DNA of 25,107 nt, from contig CAJXIK010000003.1 in the NCBI GenBank assembly GCA_913054445.1, positions 1 to 25,107 of the forward strand. Direction: 5' to 3'. Positions 1 to 8,880 of this stretch are shown one piece after another; the first letter of the stretch is position 1; every line of letters starts with the position of its first letter. The position numbers and the translations under genes are program-made. Origin of the DNA: an uncultured Bermanella sp. GTDB lineage: Bacteria > Pseudomonadota > Gammaproteobacteria > Pseudomonadales > Oceanobacteraceae. The notes below the pieces were generated by a model that was not told the origin of the DNA, ran no database searches, and saw only the letters and a list, made by a program, of their open reading frames with translations.

Positions 1-45
1 GCGCCAAATGGGCTCTGATTTAATGGTGCGGGTGGCCGAACTCAT
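1..45 (-). CDS. ftsW: FtsW, N-terminal fragment (cut by window edge)
   Basis: The minus strand has an ATG at 45-43 that overlaps the murD stop as ATGA, and the frame stays open to the window edge for 15 codons (MSSATRTIKSEPIWR). In dcw clusters the gene after murD is normally ftsW, the SEDS-family septal peptidoglycan polymerase that works with FtsI. The fragment is only the cytoplasmic N-terminal tail, so no family motif is visible. The name rests on position and on the 4-base overlap typical of this operon. Another gene is possible but unlikely. Confidence 0.65.
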   Translation of the reverse strand, partial: MSSATRTIKSEPIWR

Positions 46-1385
46 AGGGCGGCCACCAATTGCGTAAAGGCCTGGCCGCGGTGTTCGAAGTTTTTAAACA
101 TATCAAAACTGGCACAGGCCGGTGACAACAACACCGCATCGCCGTGCTGGGCGCTAGCGTGGGCCAAGGCAAACGCCTCCTCGAAGCTGGAGGCCAGCTG
201 AATATCGGCCTCGCCTTGTAAGGCGGCGGCCAGCTTCTCTCGATCCTGGCCATACAACACTAGGCTGGCGACGTGCTGACTAACGGCGTCCTTGAGCAAC
301 GAGAAGTCAGCCCCCTTGGCGACGCCCCCCGCCATTAAAATAATATTGCCTTGAGTGTCTGGGGCCAAACCCTGTAACGCCGCCACCGTCGCCCCTACGT
401 TAGTGCCTTTGGAGTCGTTATAGTAATCAACGCCATCATGGCATTTGAGCCACTGACATCTGTGTTCTAGGCCTGAGTAGGTTTGCAGTGTGGTCAGCAT
501 GGATGCCATATCCAGCCCCGCCGATTCCCCCAAGGCCAGCGCCGCCAGCGCGTTACTGTGATTGTGACTGCCCTTAATCTTAAGCTTGGCCACCGCCAAC
601 AAGGGTTCATTAAACTTGGCAAGGTAAGCCGCGCCTTCCTGCTTGATGATGCCAAACTGGTTTAGGTCGGGGTGATTCAAGCCAAACGATAACTGCTTAA
701 CCCCAGGCTTTATCATGGGTGCCGAGAGGGCATCGTCGCGGTTCACCACCACCGCCTGGCAGCCTTTAAAAATCTCATGCTTGGCCTGGTGATAGTGCAG
801 GTAGCTGGCATAACGGTCGAGGTGATCTGGGCTCACATTCAACACCGTGGCGACGCTTGCCTTTAGGGCTGGGGTGGTCTCCAACTGAAAACTGCTGAGC
901 TCCATGACATAAAGTTCCACATCATCATTGATGAGATCTAGGGCCGGCGTGCCGAGGTTGCCGCCCACCGCCACCGTCACCCCCGCATCTTGCGCCATCT
1001 GGGCCACCAGCGTGGTCACGGTGCTCTTGGCGTTGGAGCCGGTAATGGCCACCACGGGAGCCTGAGCGTAGTCGGCAAACAGCTGAATATCCCCCACCAC
1101 GGGTACGCCGTGGGCCATGGCCTGTTGAATCTGCGGGGTGGCCAGCGGCAGGCCCGGGCTTAAGATAATCTGCGAGGCCGCACTTAACACGCTCTGCTCT
1201 AGCCTCCCCAAATACAGCTTAACCTGTGGAAACTCTTGCTGTACGCGCTCGCTATAGGGGGTCTGCGGGCGGGTATCCATGGCAATCACGCGGATGCCGC
1301 GCGCCACCAGAAAAGCAATCACCGAGTAACCGGTTTTACCTAGGCCGATGACGACTCTCTGCCGATCTGTGGAGATGATACTCAC
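42..1385 (-). CDS. murD: UDP-N-acetylmuramoyl-L-alanine--D-glutamate ligase MurD
   Basis: Cytoplasmic Mur ligase that adds D-glutamate to UDP-MurNAc-L-Ala using ATP, the second amino-acid step of peptidoglycan precursor synthesis. The 447 residues match the usual length. An N-terminal Rossmann-like UDP-binding domain begins with VVIGLGKTGYS (about 11-21). The ATP loop is GSNAKST at 116-122, with Ala where many family members have Gly; I recall the same Ala form in Pseudomonas MurD, so it is not a defect. ELSSFQLE and the NVSPDHLDRY segment follow, and the C-terminal domain carries YNDSKGTN. The start codon is GTG (1385-1383) with only a weak upstream AGG. It lies 26 bases after mraY and overlaps ftsW by 4 bases. 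The family call is secure. Confidence 0.97.
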   Translation of the reverse strand: MSIISTDRQRVVIGLGKTGYSVIAFLVARGIRVIAMDTRPQTPYSERVQQEFPQVKLYLGRLEQSVLSAASQIILSPGLPLATPQIQQAMAHGVPVVGDIQLFADYAQAPVVAITGSNAKSTVTTLVAQMAQDAGVTVAVGGNLGTPALDLINDDVELYVMELSSFQLETTPALKASVATVLNVSPDHLDRYASYLHYHQAKHEIFKGCQAVVVNRDDALSAPMIKPGVKQLSFGLNHPDLNQFGIIKQEGAAYLAKFNEPLLAVAKLKIKGSHNHSNALAALALGESAGLDMASMLTTLQTYSGLEHRCQWLKCHDGVDYYNDSKGTNVGATVAALQGLAPDTQGNIILMAGGVAKGADFSLLKDAVSQHVASLVLYGQDREKLAAALQGEADIQLASSFEEAFALAHASAQHGDAVLLSPACASFDMFKNFEHRGQAFTQLVAAL

Positions 1386-1411
1386 GTCTGTCTGCTACCT
1401 GTATAAAGCAT

Positions 1412-2494
1412 TTATCGAATCTTGAGGGTGGCCAGGCCGATCAAAACCAAGCATAAGGTAATGATCCAAAAGCGCACGATCACCCTCGGCTCCGGCCAGC
1501 CTTTGAGTTCGAAGTGATGGTGCAAGGGGGCCATGCGAAAGATGCGCTTACCGGTTAACTTGAAGGATGCCACCTGCAATATGACGCTAACGGTTTCGGC
1601 CACAAAGATGCCCCCCATGATAAACAGCAAGATTTCCTGACGCACAATCACCGCAATCACTCCCAAGGCGGCTCCCAACGCCAGCGAACCCACATCCCCC
1701 ATAAACACTTGGGCGGGGTAAGTGTTGAACCATAAGAAACCAATACCCGCTCCCATGAGTGCGGCGCAGAAAATGATGACCTCACCCACACCTTCTAAAT
1801 AGGGCAAAAACAGGTATTCGGCATAATGGGTATTACCCACTAAGTAAGCGCACACTCCCAGCGCACCCCCCACCATGACGGTGGGCAAGATCGCCAAACC
1901 ATCGAGGCCATCGGTGAGGTTCACCGCGTTGCTGGTGCCCACGATCACAAAGAAACTCAACACCACATAGAAGAGGCCAAGGTCCAACAGCACATCCTTG
2001 AAGAAAGGCACGATTAAGCTGGTCTCGGCCGCGCCTGGCGCACTGGCATACAGGTACACACTGGCCACGAGGGCGATCACACTCTGCCAAAATATCTTCC
2101 AGCGAGCCGGCAAACCCCGTGAGTTTTTTTGCACGACTTTGCGGTAGTCATCCACAAAACCCACTAGGCCAGTGGTCATAGTGACCAGCAATATCACCCA
2201 CACATAATGATTGCCCAAGTCCCCCCACAATAATGTGCTGATGGCGATGGAGAGTAAAATCAGCACGCCCCCCATAGTGGGCGTACCCGCCTTGCTAAGG
2301 TGAGACTGCGGGCCGTCATCGCGAATCGACTGACCGATCTGTTTCTGTTGTAGCTTGCGAATCAAGTGCGGGCCAAACCACAATGCGATGAGCAAGGCGG
2401 TGATGGTGGCCAAAATAGCGCGCAGCGATAAGTAGTTCAGCACCGCAAACCCAGAATGAAACTGCTGTAGGTATTCCCCTAACCAAAGTAACAT
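1412..2494 (-). CDS. mraY: Phospho-N-acetylmuramoyl-pentapeptide-transferase MraY
   Basis: Integral inner-membrane enzyme that transfers phospho-MurNAc-pentapeptide from UDP to undecaprenyl phosphate, making lipid I. At 360 residues it is the standard length, with about ten hydrophobic helices. Diagnostic motifs are DDGPQSHLSKAGTPTMGG (59-76), the Asp pair in VDDYRK (115-119), NAVNLTDGLDGL (189-200), MGDVGSLALG, and the C-terminal HHH of APLHHHFELKGW (about 323-334). The ATG at 2494 has an AGGA 8 bases upstream. It sits 16 bases after murF and 26 bases before murD, in the same transcription unit. No key residue is missing. Confidence 0.98.
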   Translation of the reverse strand: MLLWLGEYLQQFHSGFAVLNYLSLRAILATITALLIALWFGPHLIRKLQQKQIGQSIRDDGPQSHLSKAGTPTMGGVLILLSIAISTLLWGDLGNHYVWVILLVTMTTGLVGFVDDYRKVVQKNSRGLPARWKIFWQSVIALVASVYLYASAPGAAETSLIVPFFKDVLLDLGLFYVVLSFFVIVGTSNAVNLTDGLDGLAILPTVMVGGALGVCAYLVGNTHYAEYLFLPYLEGVGEVIIFCAALMGAGIGFLWFNTYPAQVFMGDVGSLALGAALGVIAVIVRQEILLFIMGGIFVAETVSVILQVASFKLTGKRIFRMAPLHHHFELKGWPEPRVIVRFWIITLCLVLIGLATLKIR

Positions 2495-2510
2495 GGCTTA
2501 TTTCCTGTCT

Positions 2511-3878
2511 TTATTTCTTACTGTCTGATGATGGTTCGATTATGTCTGCCACGACTCTATCCATTCTGGCACTGCGTGATCCTTTCACTAAAACCGTGAC
2601 GTCTTGTGCTAGCTTTGTCTTGAGAAACTTCACTAGGTTGTCATGGCTCGCAAACCAGTGGGCATTGTCACCAAATGAGTCGGCGGCCCCCCGGCTGAAC
2701 TCCCCTATGGCGAAAAATTCGTCTATGTTTTGTTCGCTGGCGTAGAAGCCCACCTCGGCATGGGCCATCTGGGTTTCCACCCCCAGCTCCCCCATGTCGC
2801 CCAACACAAAGATGGTATGCCCGCTGCGGCTCGACAACACATCGATGGCGGCACGCACCGAGGCCGGATTAGCATTGTAACTGTCGTCGATGACCACGCT
2901 GTTGCGTTGTCCTTGCTTCTCTAACAGCCGACCCTCCACCCCCTCAAAGGCCTGTAAACCAGACACAATTAACGGCAGGCTCATGCCCAGCGCACTGCAG
3001 GCGGCCGCACAGGCCAGCGCGTTTAAGACATTGTGCTTGCCGAGCACTTGCAGGTGCACCGTCGCCGTGGCGTCTTTTATGTGCAGGTTGAATTGGCAAC
3101 AGCCGATGGCGTCTACCTCGACATGGCTGGCGCGCACATCTGCATCCGCACTCAAGCCAAAGGTGATTAACGGACGCTGGCCCGCACGCGTGCGCCACTG
3201 CTCGATATAATCGCTGTCCGCATTGAGGATGGCGGTGCCATCATCCGCCAAGGCATCGATGATCTCGCCCTTAGTGCGCGCGATGGTATCCAGATCGCCG
3301 AAGCCCTCTAGGTGCGCGGCCATAGCATTGGTGATGATGGCCACCGTGGGCTTGGTGATGTTGGCGATGTAGGCAATTTCGCCCTCGCTGCTGGCACCCA
3401 GTTCTAACATAGCGTAATCGTAAGTTTGATTGAGGCGCAACAGCGTGATGGGCGCGCCGATATGGTTGTTGAAATTACCGCGCGTCACCAACACTTCGTT
3501 TTGCTGGCGTAAGAGCGTGGCCATCATGCCCTTCACGGTGGTCTTGCCACTGCTGCCGGTGACCGCCACCACCTCTTTGTTAAATTTCTCACGGTTATAC
3601 AACGCCAAACGGCCCAAGGCCTTAGTGGTATCTGTCACCTGTAAATACGGTACAGAGCTGTCCACCGCCTTGCTCACCAGCACCGCGCAGGCACCTTTTT
3701 CCACCGCTAGCTCAATGTAGTCGTGACCGTCGAAGTGCTCGCCCACCAACGCCACAAATAAGTCTCCGGGCTGAAGGGTGCGAGTATCCGTGCTCACGAA
3801 CTGAAACGGCACATTGGTGCCCCTGTGTTTGGCGGGTATAAACTCTGCCACCTCGGCTAAACGAACCGTGCCTATCAT
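2511..3878 (-). CDS. murF: UDP-MurNAc-tripeptide--D-alanyl-D-alanine ligase MurF
   Basis: Last cytoplasmic Mur ligase. It joins D-Ala-D-Ala to UDP-MurNAc-tripeptide with ATP to give the pentapeptide. The protein has 455 residues, normal for the family. The ATP loop is GSSGKTT at 108-114, followed by the MurF signature NFNNHIGAPITLL and ELGASSEGEI, and in the C-terminal half DDSYNANPASV. The N-terminal STDTRTLQPGDLFVAL segment is the usual UDP-sugar-binding domain. The ATG at 3878 overlaps the murE stop in ATGA, so translation is probably coupled to murE. No anomalies seen. Confidence 0.97.
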   Translation of the reverse strand: MIGTVRLAEVAEFIPAKHRGTNVPFQFVSTDTRTLQPGDLFVALVGEHFDGHDYIELAVEKGACAVLVSKAVDSSVPYLQVTDTTKALGRLALYNREKFNKEVVAVTGSSGKTTVKGMMATLLRQQNEVLVTRGNFNNHIGAPITLLRLNQTYDYAMLELGASSEGEIAYIANITKPTVAIITNAMAAHLEGFGDLDTIARTKGEIIDALADDGTAILNADSDYIEQWRTRAGQRPLITFGLSADADVRASHVEVDAIGCCQFNLHIKDATATVHLQVLGKHNVLNALACAAACSALGMSLPLIVSGLQAFEGVEGRLLEKQGQRNSVVIDDSYNANPASVRAAIDVLSSRSGHTIFVLGDMGELGVETQMAHAEVGFYASEQNIDEFFAIGEFSRGAADSFGDNAHWFASHDNLVKFLKTKLAQDVTVLVKGSRSARMDRVVADIIEPSSDSKK

Positions 3879-5347
3879 CTACTAGCCCCTAATTTTAATG
3901 CCGCTGTTGCCACCGTTTCATCGCTGAAATAGTGCCTGTGACCCTTTATCTCTTGGTAATCCTCATGGCCCTTACCCGCTATGACCACTAAATCTGTGGG
4001 GCCAGCCATATTGATGGCCGCCTCGATGGCTTTCTTACGATCAAGCTCTATGTGGAAGGAGCCTGTGGGTAAATGAGCCGTCATCTGGGCGCAAATCGCC
4101 TGTGGGGATTCTGTGCGCGGATTGTCGCTGGTATAGAAAACAATATCTGCGTAGTGCAGCGCAATTTCGCCCATGAGTGGGCGCTTGCCCACGTCGCGGT
4201 CGCCGCCACAGCCCACCACTAGGTGAATTTTTCCCGTGCAGTGCTGGCGCACAGCTTGCAACGCCTGCTGCAAGGCATCTGGAGTATGGGCGTAATCGAT
4301 CAACACCAGAGGCTCGCCGGGACGAGCGGGAATTTGCTGCATCCTACCGGGCACTCCCTGCAAGACACGCAGGGCCTTGACCGCCGCTGTAAAGTCGAAG
4401 CCCATCTGTAGGGCACACGCCAGCGCGGCCGCCACGTTGTAAGCGTTAAATTCACCATAGAGGGGCAGCTCGATGACCTGCGAGCACCCTTGCCAGCTAA
4501 ATAAGAGGGTCATGCCCTGACCGTGTATTTTTTCGAAAGAAAATTTTAAATGGGCAGCCGCGCCGCGACCGTAATAGATGACTTGCTCACAGCGTGTGGA
4601 TTTAGCCAAATCGGCGGCGAAGTCATCATCCATGTTGATGATGGCGAACTCTAAATTGGGCCACTGAAATAGCTTGGCCTTGGCGGCACCGTAGGCGGCC
4701 ATGTCGCCGTGATAATCTAGGTGGTCACGACTTAAGTTACTGAAGATGGCACCGTTGAAGCTCACCCCCGCCAGACGCCCCTGTTCTAAGCCATGACTGG
4801 AAACTTCCATGGCGATGGCCTGATAGCGCTCGCTAAGTTCGCGCAGGGCCAAGTGCAAGGGTTCGAGAGGTAAGGTCGTCATTCCCGTCACCGTCAGCGC
4901 CGACATGTCCCCGTAACCGAGGGTACCCATGACCGCACAAGGCATGTTTAATTCATTGAGCAGCTGCGCCAGATAAAAACTAATGGATGATTTACCGTTG
5001 GTGCCGGTGATGCCGATCAGCGCCATCTGGTGACAGGCGTTGCCCAGCGTCTGCTGCAATAGCGCGCCCATCACCTGTTGCAAATCGGGTATCAGTAGGC
5101 ACGGCTGCGGACACATAGCGCTCGCATCCTCTCCACAGATGAACAGGGTCGCGCCCTTATCTTGGGCGGACTTAATGTAGTCGCCCTGTTGGCCCGCCAC
5201 CGACGGCATCACCACGAAGGCATCTCCCGGGGTGACCTGACGACTGTCAAAACACAGGTTATTGATGGTGATATCTTTTAAGGCTGGGGGTAACTTGGCG
5301 ACCCAGGGCTTAAAGAACGCAAACGCGTTGGCATGGATGGCAATCAT
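3875..5347 (-). CDS. murE: UDP-MurNAc-L-alanyl-D-glutamate--2,6-diaminopimelate ligase MurE
   Basis: Cytoplasmic ligase that adds the third residue of the peptidoglycan stem. The DNPR motif at 408-411 (YTSDNPRTESP) is the known signature for meso-diaminopimelate, so the wall should be the Gram-negative A1gamma type. Length is 490 residues. The ATP loop GTNGKSS is at 115-121. EVSSHGLEQGR (181-191) and SRDHLDYHG (206-214) are the central-domain motifs, and LIDYAHTPDAL (349-359) opens the C-terminal domain. The ATG at 5347 overlaps the ftsI stop (ATGA), and its own stop overlaps the murF start. Confidence 0.97.
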   Translation of the reverse strand: MIAIHANAFAFFKPWVAKLPPALKDITINNLCFDSRQVTPGDAFVVMPSVAGQQGDYIKSAQDKGATLFICGEDASAMCPQPCLLIPDLQQVMGALLQQTLGNACHQMALIGITGTNGKSSISFYLAQLLNELNMPCAVMGTLGYGDMSALTVTGMTTLPLEPLHLALRELSERYQAIAMEVSSHGLEQGRLAGVSFNGAIFSNLSRDHLDYHGDMAAYGAAKAKLFQWPNLEFAIINMDDDFAADLAKSTRCEQVIYYGRGAAAHLKFSFEKIHGQGMTLLFSWQGCSQVIELPLYGEFNAYNVAAALACALQMGFDFTAAVKALRVLQGVPGRMQQIPARPGEPLVLIDYAHTPDALQQALQAVRQHCTGKIHLVVGCGGDRDVGKRPLMGEIALHYADIVFYTSDNPRTESPQAICAQMTAHLPTGSFHIELDRKKAIEAAINMAGPTDLVVIAGKGHEDYQEIKGHRHYFSDETVATAALKLGASR

Positions 5348-7047
5348 AAATGCCCCGCCACGGTGTTATCATCGATCTCGGTGGGAGGCACCTTTAACAG
5401 GCGCAGGCTGGCCTGGGTGACACGGGAGAAAATAGGTGCGGCCACCTCACCGCCGTAGTATTCACGGCCAGACGGATCATCCACCACCACCACCGTGACG
5501 ATCTTAGGGTCGTTAGCTGGGGCAATGCCGGCAAACAAGGCCGAGTAGTGATCATCCTCGTAGCCCTGCCGCCCGACCTTGTGAGCGGTACCGGTCTTAC
5601 CCGCTACTTTATAGCCATCAACCTTAGCACGGCGCGCGGTGCCTTTATTACTCACCACCCCTTGCAGCATGGCCAGCACCTTGTTGGCGATATCTTCGGG
5701 AATCACCCGCTCACCCGCCTCAGGGTCTTTATGGAGGATGCTCAGTGGCTGCTTTAGCCCACCGTTGGCCAGCACCTGATAGGCCTGTGCCAGCTGCAAG
5801 GGAGTGACGGCGAGGCCATAACCATACGCTAGGGTGGCACTTTGTAAGCGGCTCCAGCGATTACTGAGCACCGCGACCTTACCACCGTGCTCGCCGGGCA
5901 GGCCGATGCCCACCGGCTTGCCCAAGCCTAGGGCCTGATAATGTGCCCACAGGTTGTCGCCGCCCAACTCAATGGCCAACTTACTCACCCCCACGTTACT
6001 GGATTTAATGAGAATGCCCTCGATGTCTAGCTTCCCATAATCCCGGTGGTCACGAATGGTCTTGCTGCCCACTCGCAAGGTGCCCGGATGGGTATTGATG
6101 ATCGTTTGCTCGGTGACCTGCCCCGCCATCAGGGCCGCCACCACCGTAAAGGGTTTCACGGTGGAACCGGGCTCGATGATATCTGTGACGCTGCGGTTAC
6201 GCACCGCCGCCACATTTAAGGCGGCGCGGTTATTGGGGTTATAAGAAGGTTGATTGACCATAGCGAGTATTTCGCCGCTGCGCACATCCACCATGATTAA
6301 TGCGCCTCCCTTGGCACCGTGCTGCGCCACCGAGGCCTTTAATTCGCGGTAGGCCTGATATTGCAGGCGCAAGTCTATGCTAAGCATCAGTTCGTTACCC
6401 GCTTGCGCGGGCTGAATCACGCCAAGGTCCTTAATCAAGCGCCCCAGCCGGTCTTTTACCATGCGCCCCTTGCCTGGCGTACCCTGCAACCATTCGTCGT
6501 AGGCTAGTTCCACCCCTTCTAGGCCCTGTTCGTCTATGTTGGTGAAGCCCACCACGTGACTGGCCACCTCTGCGGCCGGATAGAAGCGCTTAAATTCTTG
6601 CTGCAAGCCCACGCCAGGCAACTTTAAATCCTCAATTTTTTTCGCCAACAAGGGATTTAGGTGACGCTGTAAATAGACAAATTCTTTATGGCTATTACTC
6701 TTCAGCTTGTTCAGCAACTGCTTAACATCGAGTTTTAGGTATTGAGCCAATGGCCGTATGTCGATGTTATCTTGCACAATTTGTTTGGGGTTAAGCCACA
6801 CACTCTTCACCGGCGTGCTCACCGCTAGGGGTTCCCCGTTGCGATCCACCACCATGCCGCGAAACGCCTGCAAACTGTGGTCACGCACCGCGCGTCGCTC
6901 CCCCTCACCTTGCAAGAAATCTGTTTGCAAGACCTGCAACTGGGTTAAGCGCACCGCTAATATGGCGAACAGCGCCAAGCCGAGCACCATTACCGTGTAA
7001 TGTCGCCAGCCGTTCTCGCTATTCGCATATTGATTCTTTGAAGCCAC
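5344..7047 (-). CDS. ftsI: Septal peptidoglycan transpeptidase FtsI (PBP3)
   Basis: Class B penicillin-binding protein that crosslinks septal peptidoglycan together with FtsW. Its 567 residues carry a short cytoplasmic tail, one membrane helix (about 17-37), a pedestal domain starting around FRGMVVDRNGEPLA (62-75), and a transpeptidase domain. The three catalytic motifs are present: STVK with nucleophile Ser295 and Lys298, SSN at 349-351, and KTGT at 484-487. The start is GTG at 7047-7045 with GGAAG 5 bases upstream. It lies 24 bases after ftsL and overlaps murE by 4 bases. The C-terminal tail is short, as in other gammaproteobacteria. Confidence 0.97.
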   Translation of the reverse strand: MASKNQYANSENGWRHYTVMVLGLALFAILAVRLTQLQVLQTDFLQGEGERRAVRDHSLQAFRGMVVDRNGEPLAVSTPVKSVWLNPKQIVQDNIDIRPLAQYLKLDVKQLLNKLKSNSHKEFVYLQRHLNPLLAKKIEDLKLPGVGLQQEFKRFYPAAEVASHVVGFTNIDEQGLEGVELAYDEWLQGTPGKGRMVKDRLGRLIKDLGVIQPAQAGNELMLSIDLRLQYQAYRELKASVAQHGAKGGALIMVDVRSGEILAMVNQPSYNPNNRAALNVAAVRNRSVTDIIEPGSTVKPFTVVAALMAGQVTEQTIINTHPGTLRVGSKTIRDHRDYGKLDIEGILIKSSNVGVSKLAIELGGDNLWAHYQALGLGKPVGIGLPGEHGGKVAVLSNRWSRLQSATLAYGYGLAVTPLQLAQAYQVLANGGLKQPLSILHKDPEAGERVIPEDIANKVLAMLQGVVSNKGTARRAKVDGYKVAGKTGTAHKVGRQGYEDDHYSALFAGIAPANDPKIVTVVVVDDPSGREYYGGEVAAPIFSRVTQASLRLLKVPPTEIDDNTVAGHL

Positions 7048-7071
7048 TTATTCTTCCGTGTGTTGTTATTT

Positions 7072-7359
7072 TTAGCGGGATTCGAACCGAATCACCCGCG
7101 TATTACTTTTCGTCGGCAACGACATATTTAATGCTTCTCGTGCCAACGCCTCCACCCGACTGGGGGCCGCTAGGGTGCTGTATTCCAACATCAGGCGACC
7201 GTATTGGGCTTGTAATCGAGTGTGCTCGTTGCCCAGCTGCTGCCATTCATGGGCCAGTTGGCGGTTGATAAAACTGGTGTAGATAACCGCCAAGGCACTG
7301 AGCATCAACAATAACGCGGGTAACTTGCCGCGCAAGTGGGCCATGACCCGCGCCGCCAC
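7072..7359 (-). CDS. ftsL: Cell division protein FtsL
   Basis: Small bitopic division protein that pairs with FtsB and recruits and activates FtsWI. It has 95 residues: a short basic cytoplasmic tail, one membrane helix at about 13-31 (rich in L and A), then a periplasmic heptad-like coiled-coil stretch (about 38-62) and a basic C-terminal segment. Sequence conservation in FtsL is low, so the call rests on this architecture and on the position between rsmH and ftsI. The chosen start is GTG at 7359-7357, which shares one base with the rsmH stop and has AAGGA 6 bases upstream. An in-frame ATG at 7344 has no such site. Confidence 0.93.
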   Translation of the reverse strand: MAARVMAHLRGKLPALLLMLSALAVIYTSFINRQLAHEWQQLGNEHTRLQAQYGRLMLEYSTLAAPSRVEALAREALNMSLPTKSNTRVIRFESR

Positions 7360-8285
7360 TACATTTCCTTGCGCGCGATGCGCATGATGGCACTGCGGGA
7401 GCGCACGTTAACATCCACCTCGGCCTTGCTGGCTTTGATTGCCTTGCCGATGTGCTTTAGCTCCTTAGGGAAATCTTTTTCCATGAATGGGATGTCTGGC
7501 GGTAGTTGTGGGCCTTTTTCTTTAGCGCGAATAAAGTGCTTCACCATTCGATCTTCCAGGGAGTGGAAGCTAATCACCACTAAACGCCCCGATTTTGCCA
7601 ACATGTCCGTCGCCACTTGCAGACCATGGGTAAGATCGCCCAATTCATTGTTCAAATAAATGCGCATGGCCTGAAAACAACGGGTCGCTGGGTGTTTATT
7701 TTTTTCCCATCTAGGGTGGGCTACCTTAATCACCTCGGCCAAATCTAGGGTGCGCTCAAACGGGGCCTGCTCACGGCGCTGCACGACGGCGCGCGCCAGA
7801 CGACGACTGCAACGCTCTTCACCAAATTCGTAAAAGACATTGGCGATCTCTTCTTCTGTTGCCGAGTTCACCCACTGGGCGGCGGTTTGCCCAGATGCAG
7901 TGTTCATGCGCATGTCCAGTGGGCCATCCTTCATGAAGCTAAAGCCTCGCTCGGCCTCATCGAGCTGCGGGCTGCTCACCCCTAGGTCCATCAAGACACC
8001 ACTCACCGCTTGACCGTTGCCATGCTCGTTGACCATCTGCTGCATGTCGGCAAAGGAGCCGTGACAAATTTGGAAGCGACTATCGGCTTGCGCCAACTCT
8101 TCGCCGGTGGCGATGGCCCGTGGGTCTTTGTCTATGCCAATTAAGCGCCCCTTTGCAGACAGTTTTTGCAGGATTAACTGGCTGTGACCGCCACGGCCAA
8201 AGGTGCAATCCACATACAGGCCGTCGGCATCTAAAACCAAACCGTCCACCGCCTCGTGCAACAATACTGTAATGTGTTCGCTCAT
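7359..8285 (-). CDS. rsmH: 16S rRNA (cytosine(1402)-N(4))-methyltransferase RsmH
   Basis: S-adenosylmethionine-dependent enzyme that methylates N4 of C1402 in the 16S rRNA decoding centre; the older name is MraW. Its 308 residues match the family. It starts with HITVLLHEAVDGL, followed by the SAM-binding VDCTFGRGGHS (26-36), then GVLMDLGVSSPQLDEAERGFSF, DGPLDMRMN and the C-terminal VISFHSLEDRMVKHF. The ATG at 8285 is 37 bases after mraZ, with only a weak purine-rich site (GAAGAG). It is the second gene of the mra/dcw transcription unit. The stop shares one base with the ftsL start. Confidence 0.97.
   Translation of the reverse strand: MSEHITVLLHEAVDGLVLDADGLYVDCTFGRGGHSQLILQKLSAKGRLIGIDKDPRAIATGEELAQADSRFQICHGSFADMQQMVNEHGNGQAVSGVLMDLGVSSPQLDEAERGFSFMKDGPLDMRMNTASGQTAAQWVNSATEEEIANVFYEFGEERCSRRLARAVVQRREQAPFERTLDLAEVIKVAHPRWEKNKHPATRCFQAMRIYLNNELGDLTHGLQVATDMLAKSGRLVVISFHSLEDRMVKHFIRAKEKGPQLPPDIPFMEKDFPKELKHIGKAIKASKAEVDVNVRSRSAIMRIARKEM
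7366..7370 (-). promoter_or_regulatory. Ribosome binding site deciding the ftsL start
   Basis: AAGGA on the minus strand, inside the last codons of rsmH, 6 bases before the GTG at 7359. It favours the GTG over the in-frame ATG at 7344, which is preceded only by GC-rich sequence. Confidence 0.6.
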
Positions 8286-8322
8286 ATATGCTCTTCTATA
8301 ACTTTAATTTTCAGCAGCCCTC

Positions 8323-8778
8323 TCATAAGGAGAGGCTCATCAATTCTTCTGGTAACTCAGTGTCTTCGCGCATGGCCTCGAGATAACTTTGGCGACGCTT
8401 ATGCCAGTGTTCTTCGTTCCATAACTCAAATTTCTTACCCTGCCCCATCATAATCATCTTCTTCTCTAAACCGGCGTATTCACGCAGGGGAGCGGGCAAC
8501 AACAGACGGCCACTGGCATCCATCTCGATGTCGGTGGCATGACCTATGATTAAACGCTGAATTCTTCGAGCGGCAGGGTTAAAACTGGGTAAGGCTTCGA
8601 GCTTGGCTTGAATCGGCTCCCATTCATCTAATGGGTAGACCAGCAAGCAGGCCTCTTCGGTATCGATGGTGACAACCAATGCACCATCATTGCCCTCATG
8701 CAGCAACTGGCGATAGCGGGCGGGAATAGCCATGCGGCCCTTCGCATCCAAGTTAATGTTGTGTACGCCCCGAAACAT
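8323..8778 (-). CDS. mraZ: Transcriptional regulator MraZ
   Basis: DNA-binding regulator that controls its own dcw operon. The 151 residues contain two SpoVT-AbrB-type half-domains, each with the DxxGR signature: NLDAKGRMAIPARY near the N-terminus and EMDASGRLLLPAPLREY in the middle. The family forms ring-shaped oligomers that bind tandem TGGG repeats. Such repeats lie upstream at 8838-8861, which supports autoregulation here. The ATG at 8778 (MFRGVHNINLDAKGR) matches the usual start. The end of the gene overlaps a small hairpin (8319-8335, arms CCTCTC/GAGAGG) with no U-run. Confidence 0.97.
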   Translation of the reverse strand: MFRGVHNINLDAKGRMAIPARYRQLLHEGNDGALVVTIDTEEACLLVYPLDEWEPIQAKLEALPSFNPAARRIQRLIIGHATDIEMDASGRLLLPAPLREYAGLEKKMIMMGQGKKFELWNEEHWHKRRQSYLEAMREDTELPEELMSLSL

Positions 8779-8837
8779 GATGCTATACCTTGATTCGCTT
8801 ATTTAGGCCGCAAACCCGCTCTAACCAGCTACTGAAA

Positions 8838-8861
8838 TCCACAACAACCCACAATCACCCA
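8838..8861 (-). promoter_or_regulatory. MraZ operator: three TGGG-type repeats, 10-base period
   Basis: On the minus strand, TGGG at 8861-8858, TGGG at 8851-8848 and TGGA at 8841-8838 recur every 10 bases with 5-6-base spacers, each preceded by GT or TG. The known MraZ box is three TGGGN repeats with 5-base spacers near the mraZ promoter. The third repeat here deviates in its last base. The sites fall just downstream of the predicted transcription start, a place where bound MraZ could block initiation or early elongation. Confidence 0.8.
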
Positions 8862-8880
8862 CAAAACTACACTTTTGCAC

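Noticed and set aside
1020..1042. MurD ATP loop with Ala in place of Gly (GSNAKST) as a possible inactive ligase
   Set aside because: I recall the same Ala form in Pseudomonas MurD, and all other motifs are intact.
2730..3720. Several plus-strand frames opposite murF
   Set aside because: They are shadows of the murF coding sequence with no ribosome sites or family features.
8319..8335. Hairpin CCTCTC/GAGAGG at the end of mraZ as a terminator or attenuator
   Set aside because: The stem is only 6 bases with no U-run, and rsmH follows in the same transcript; it may be chance.
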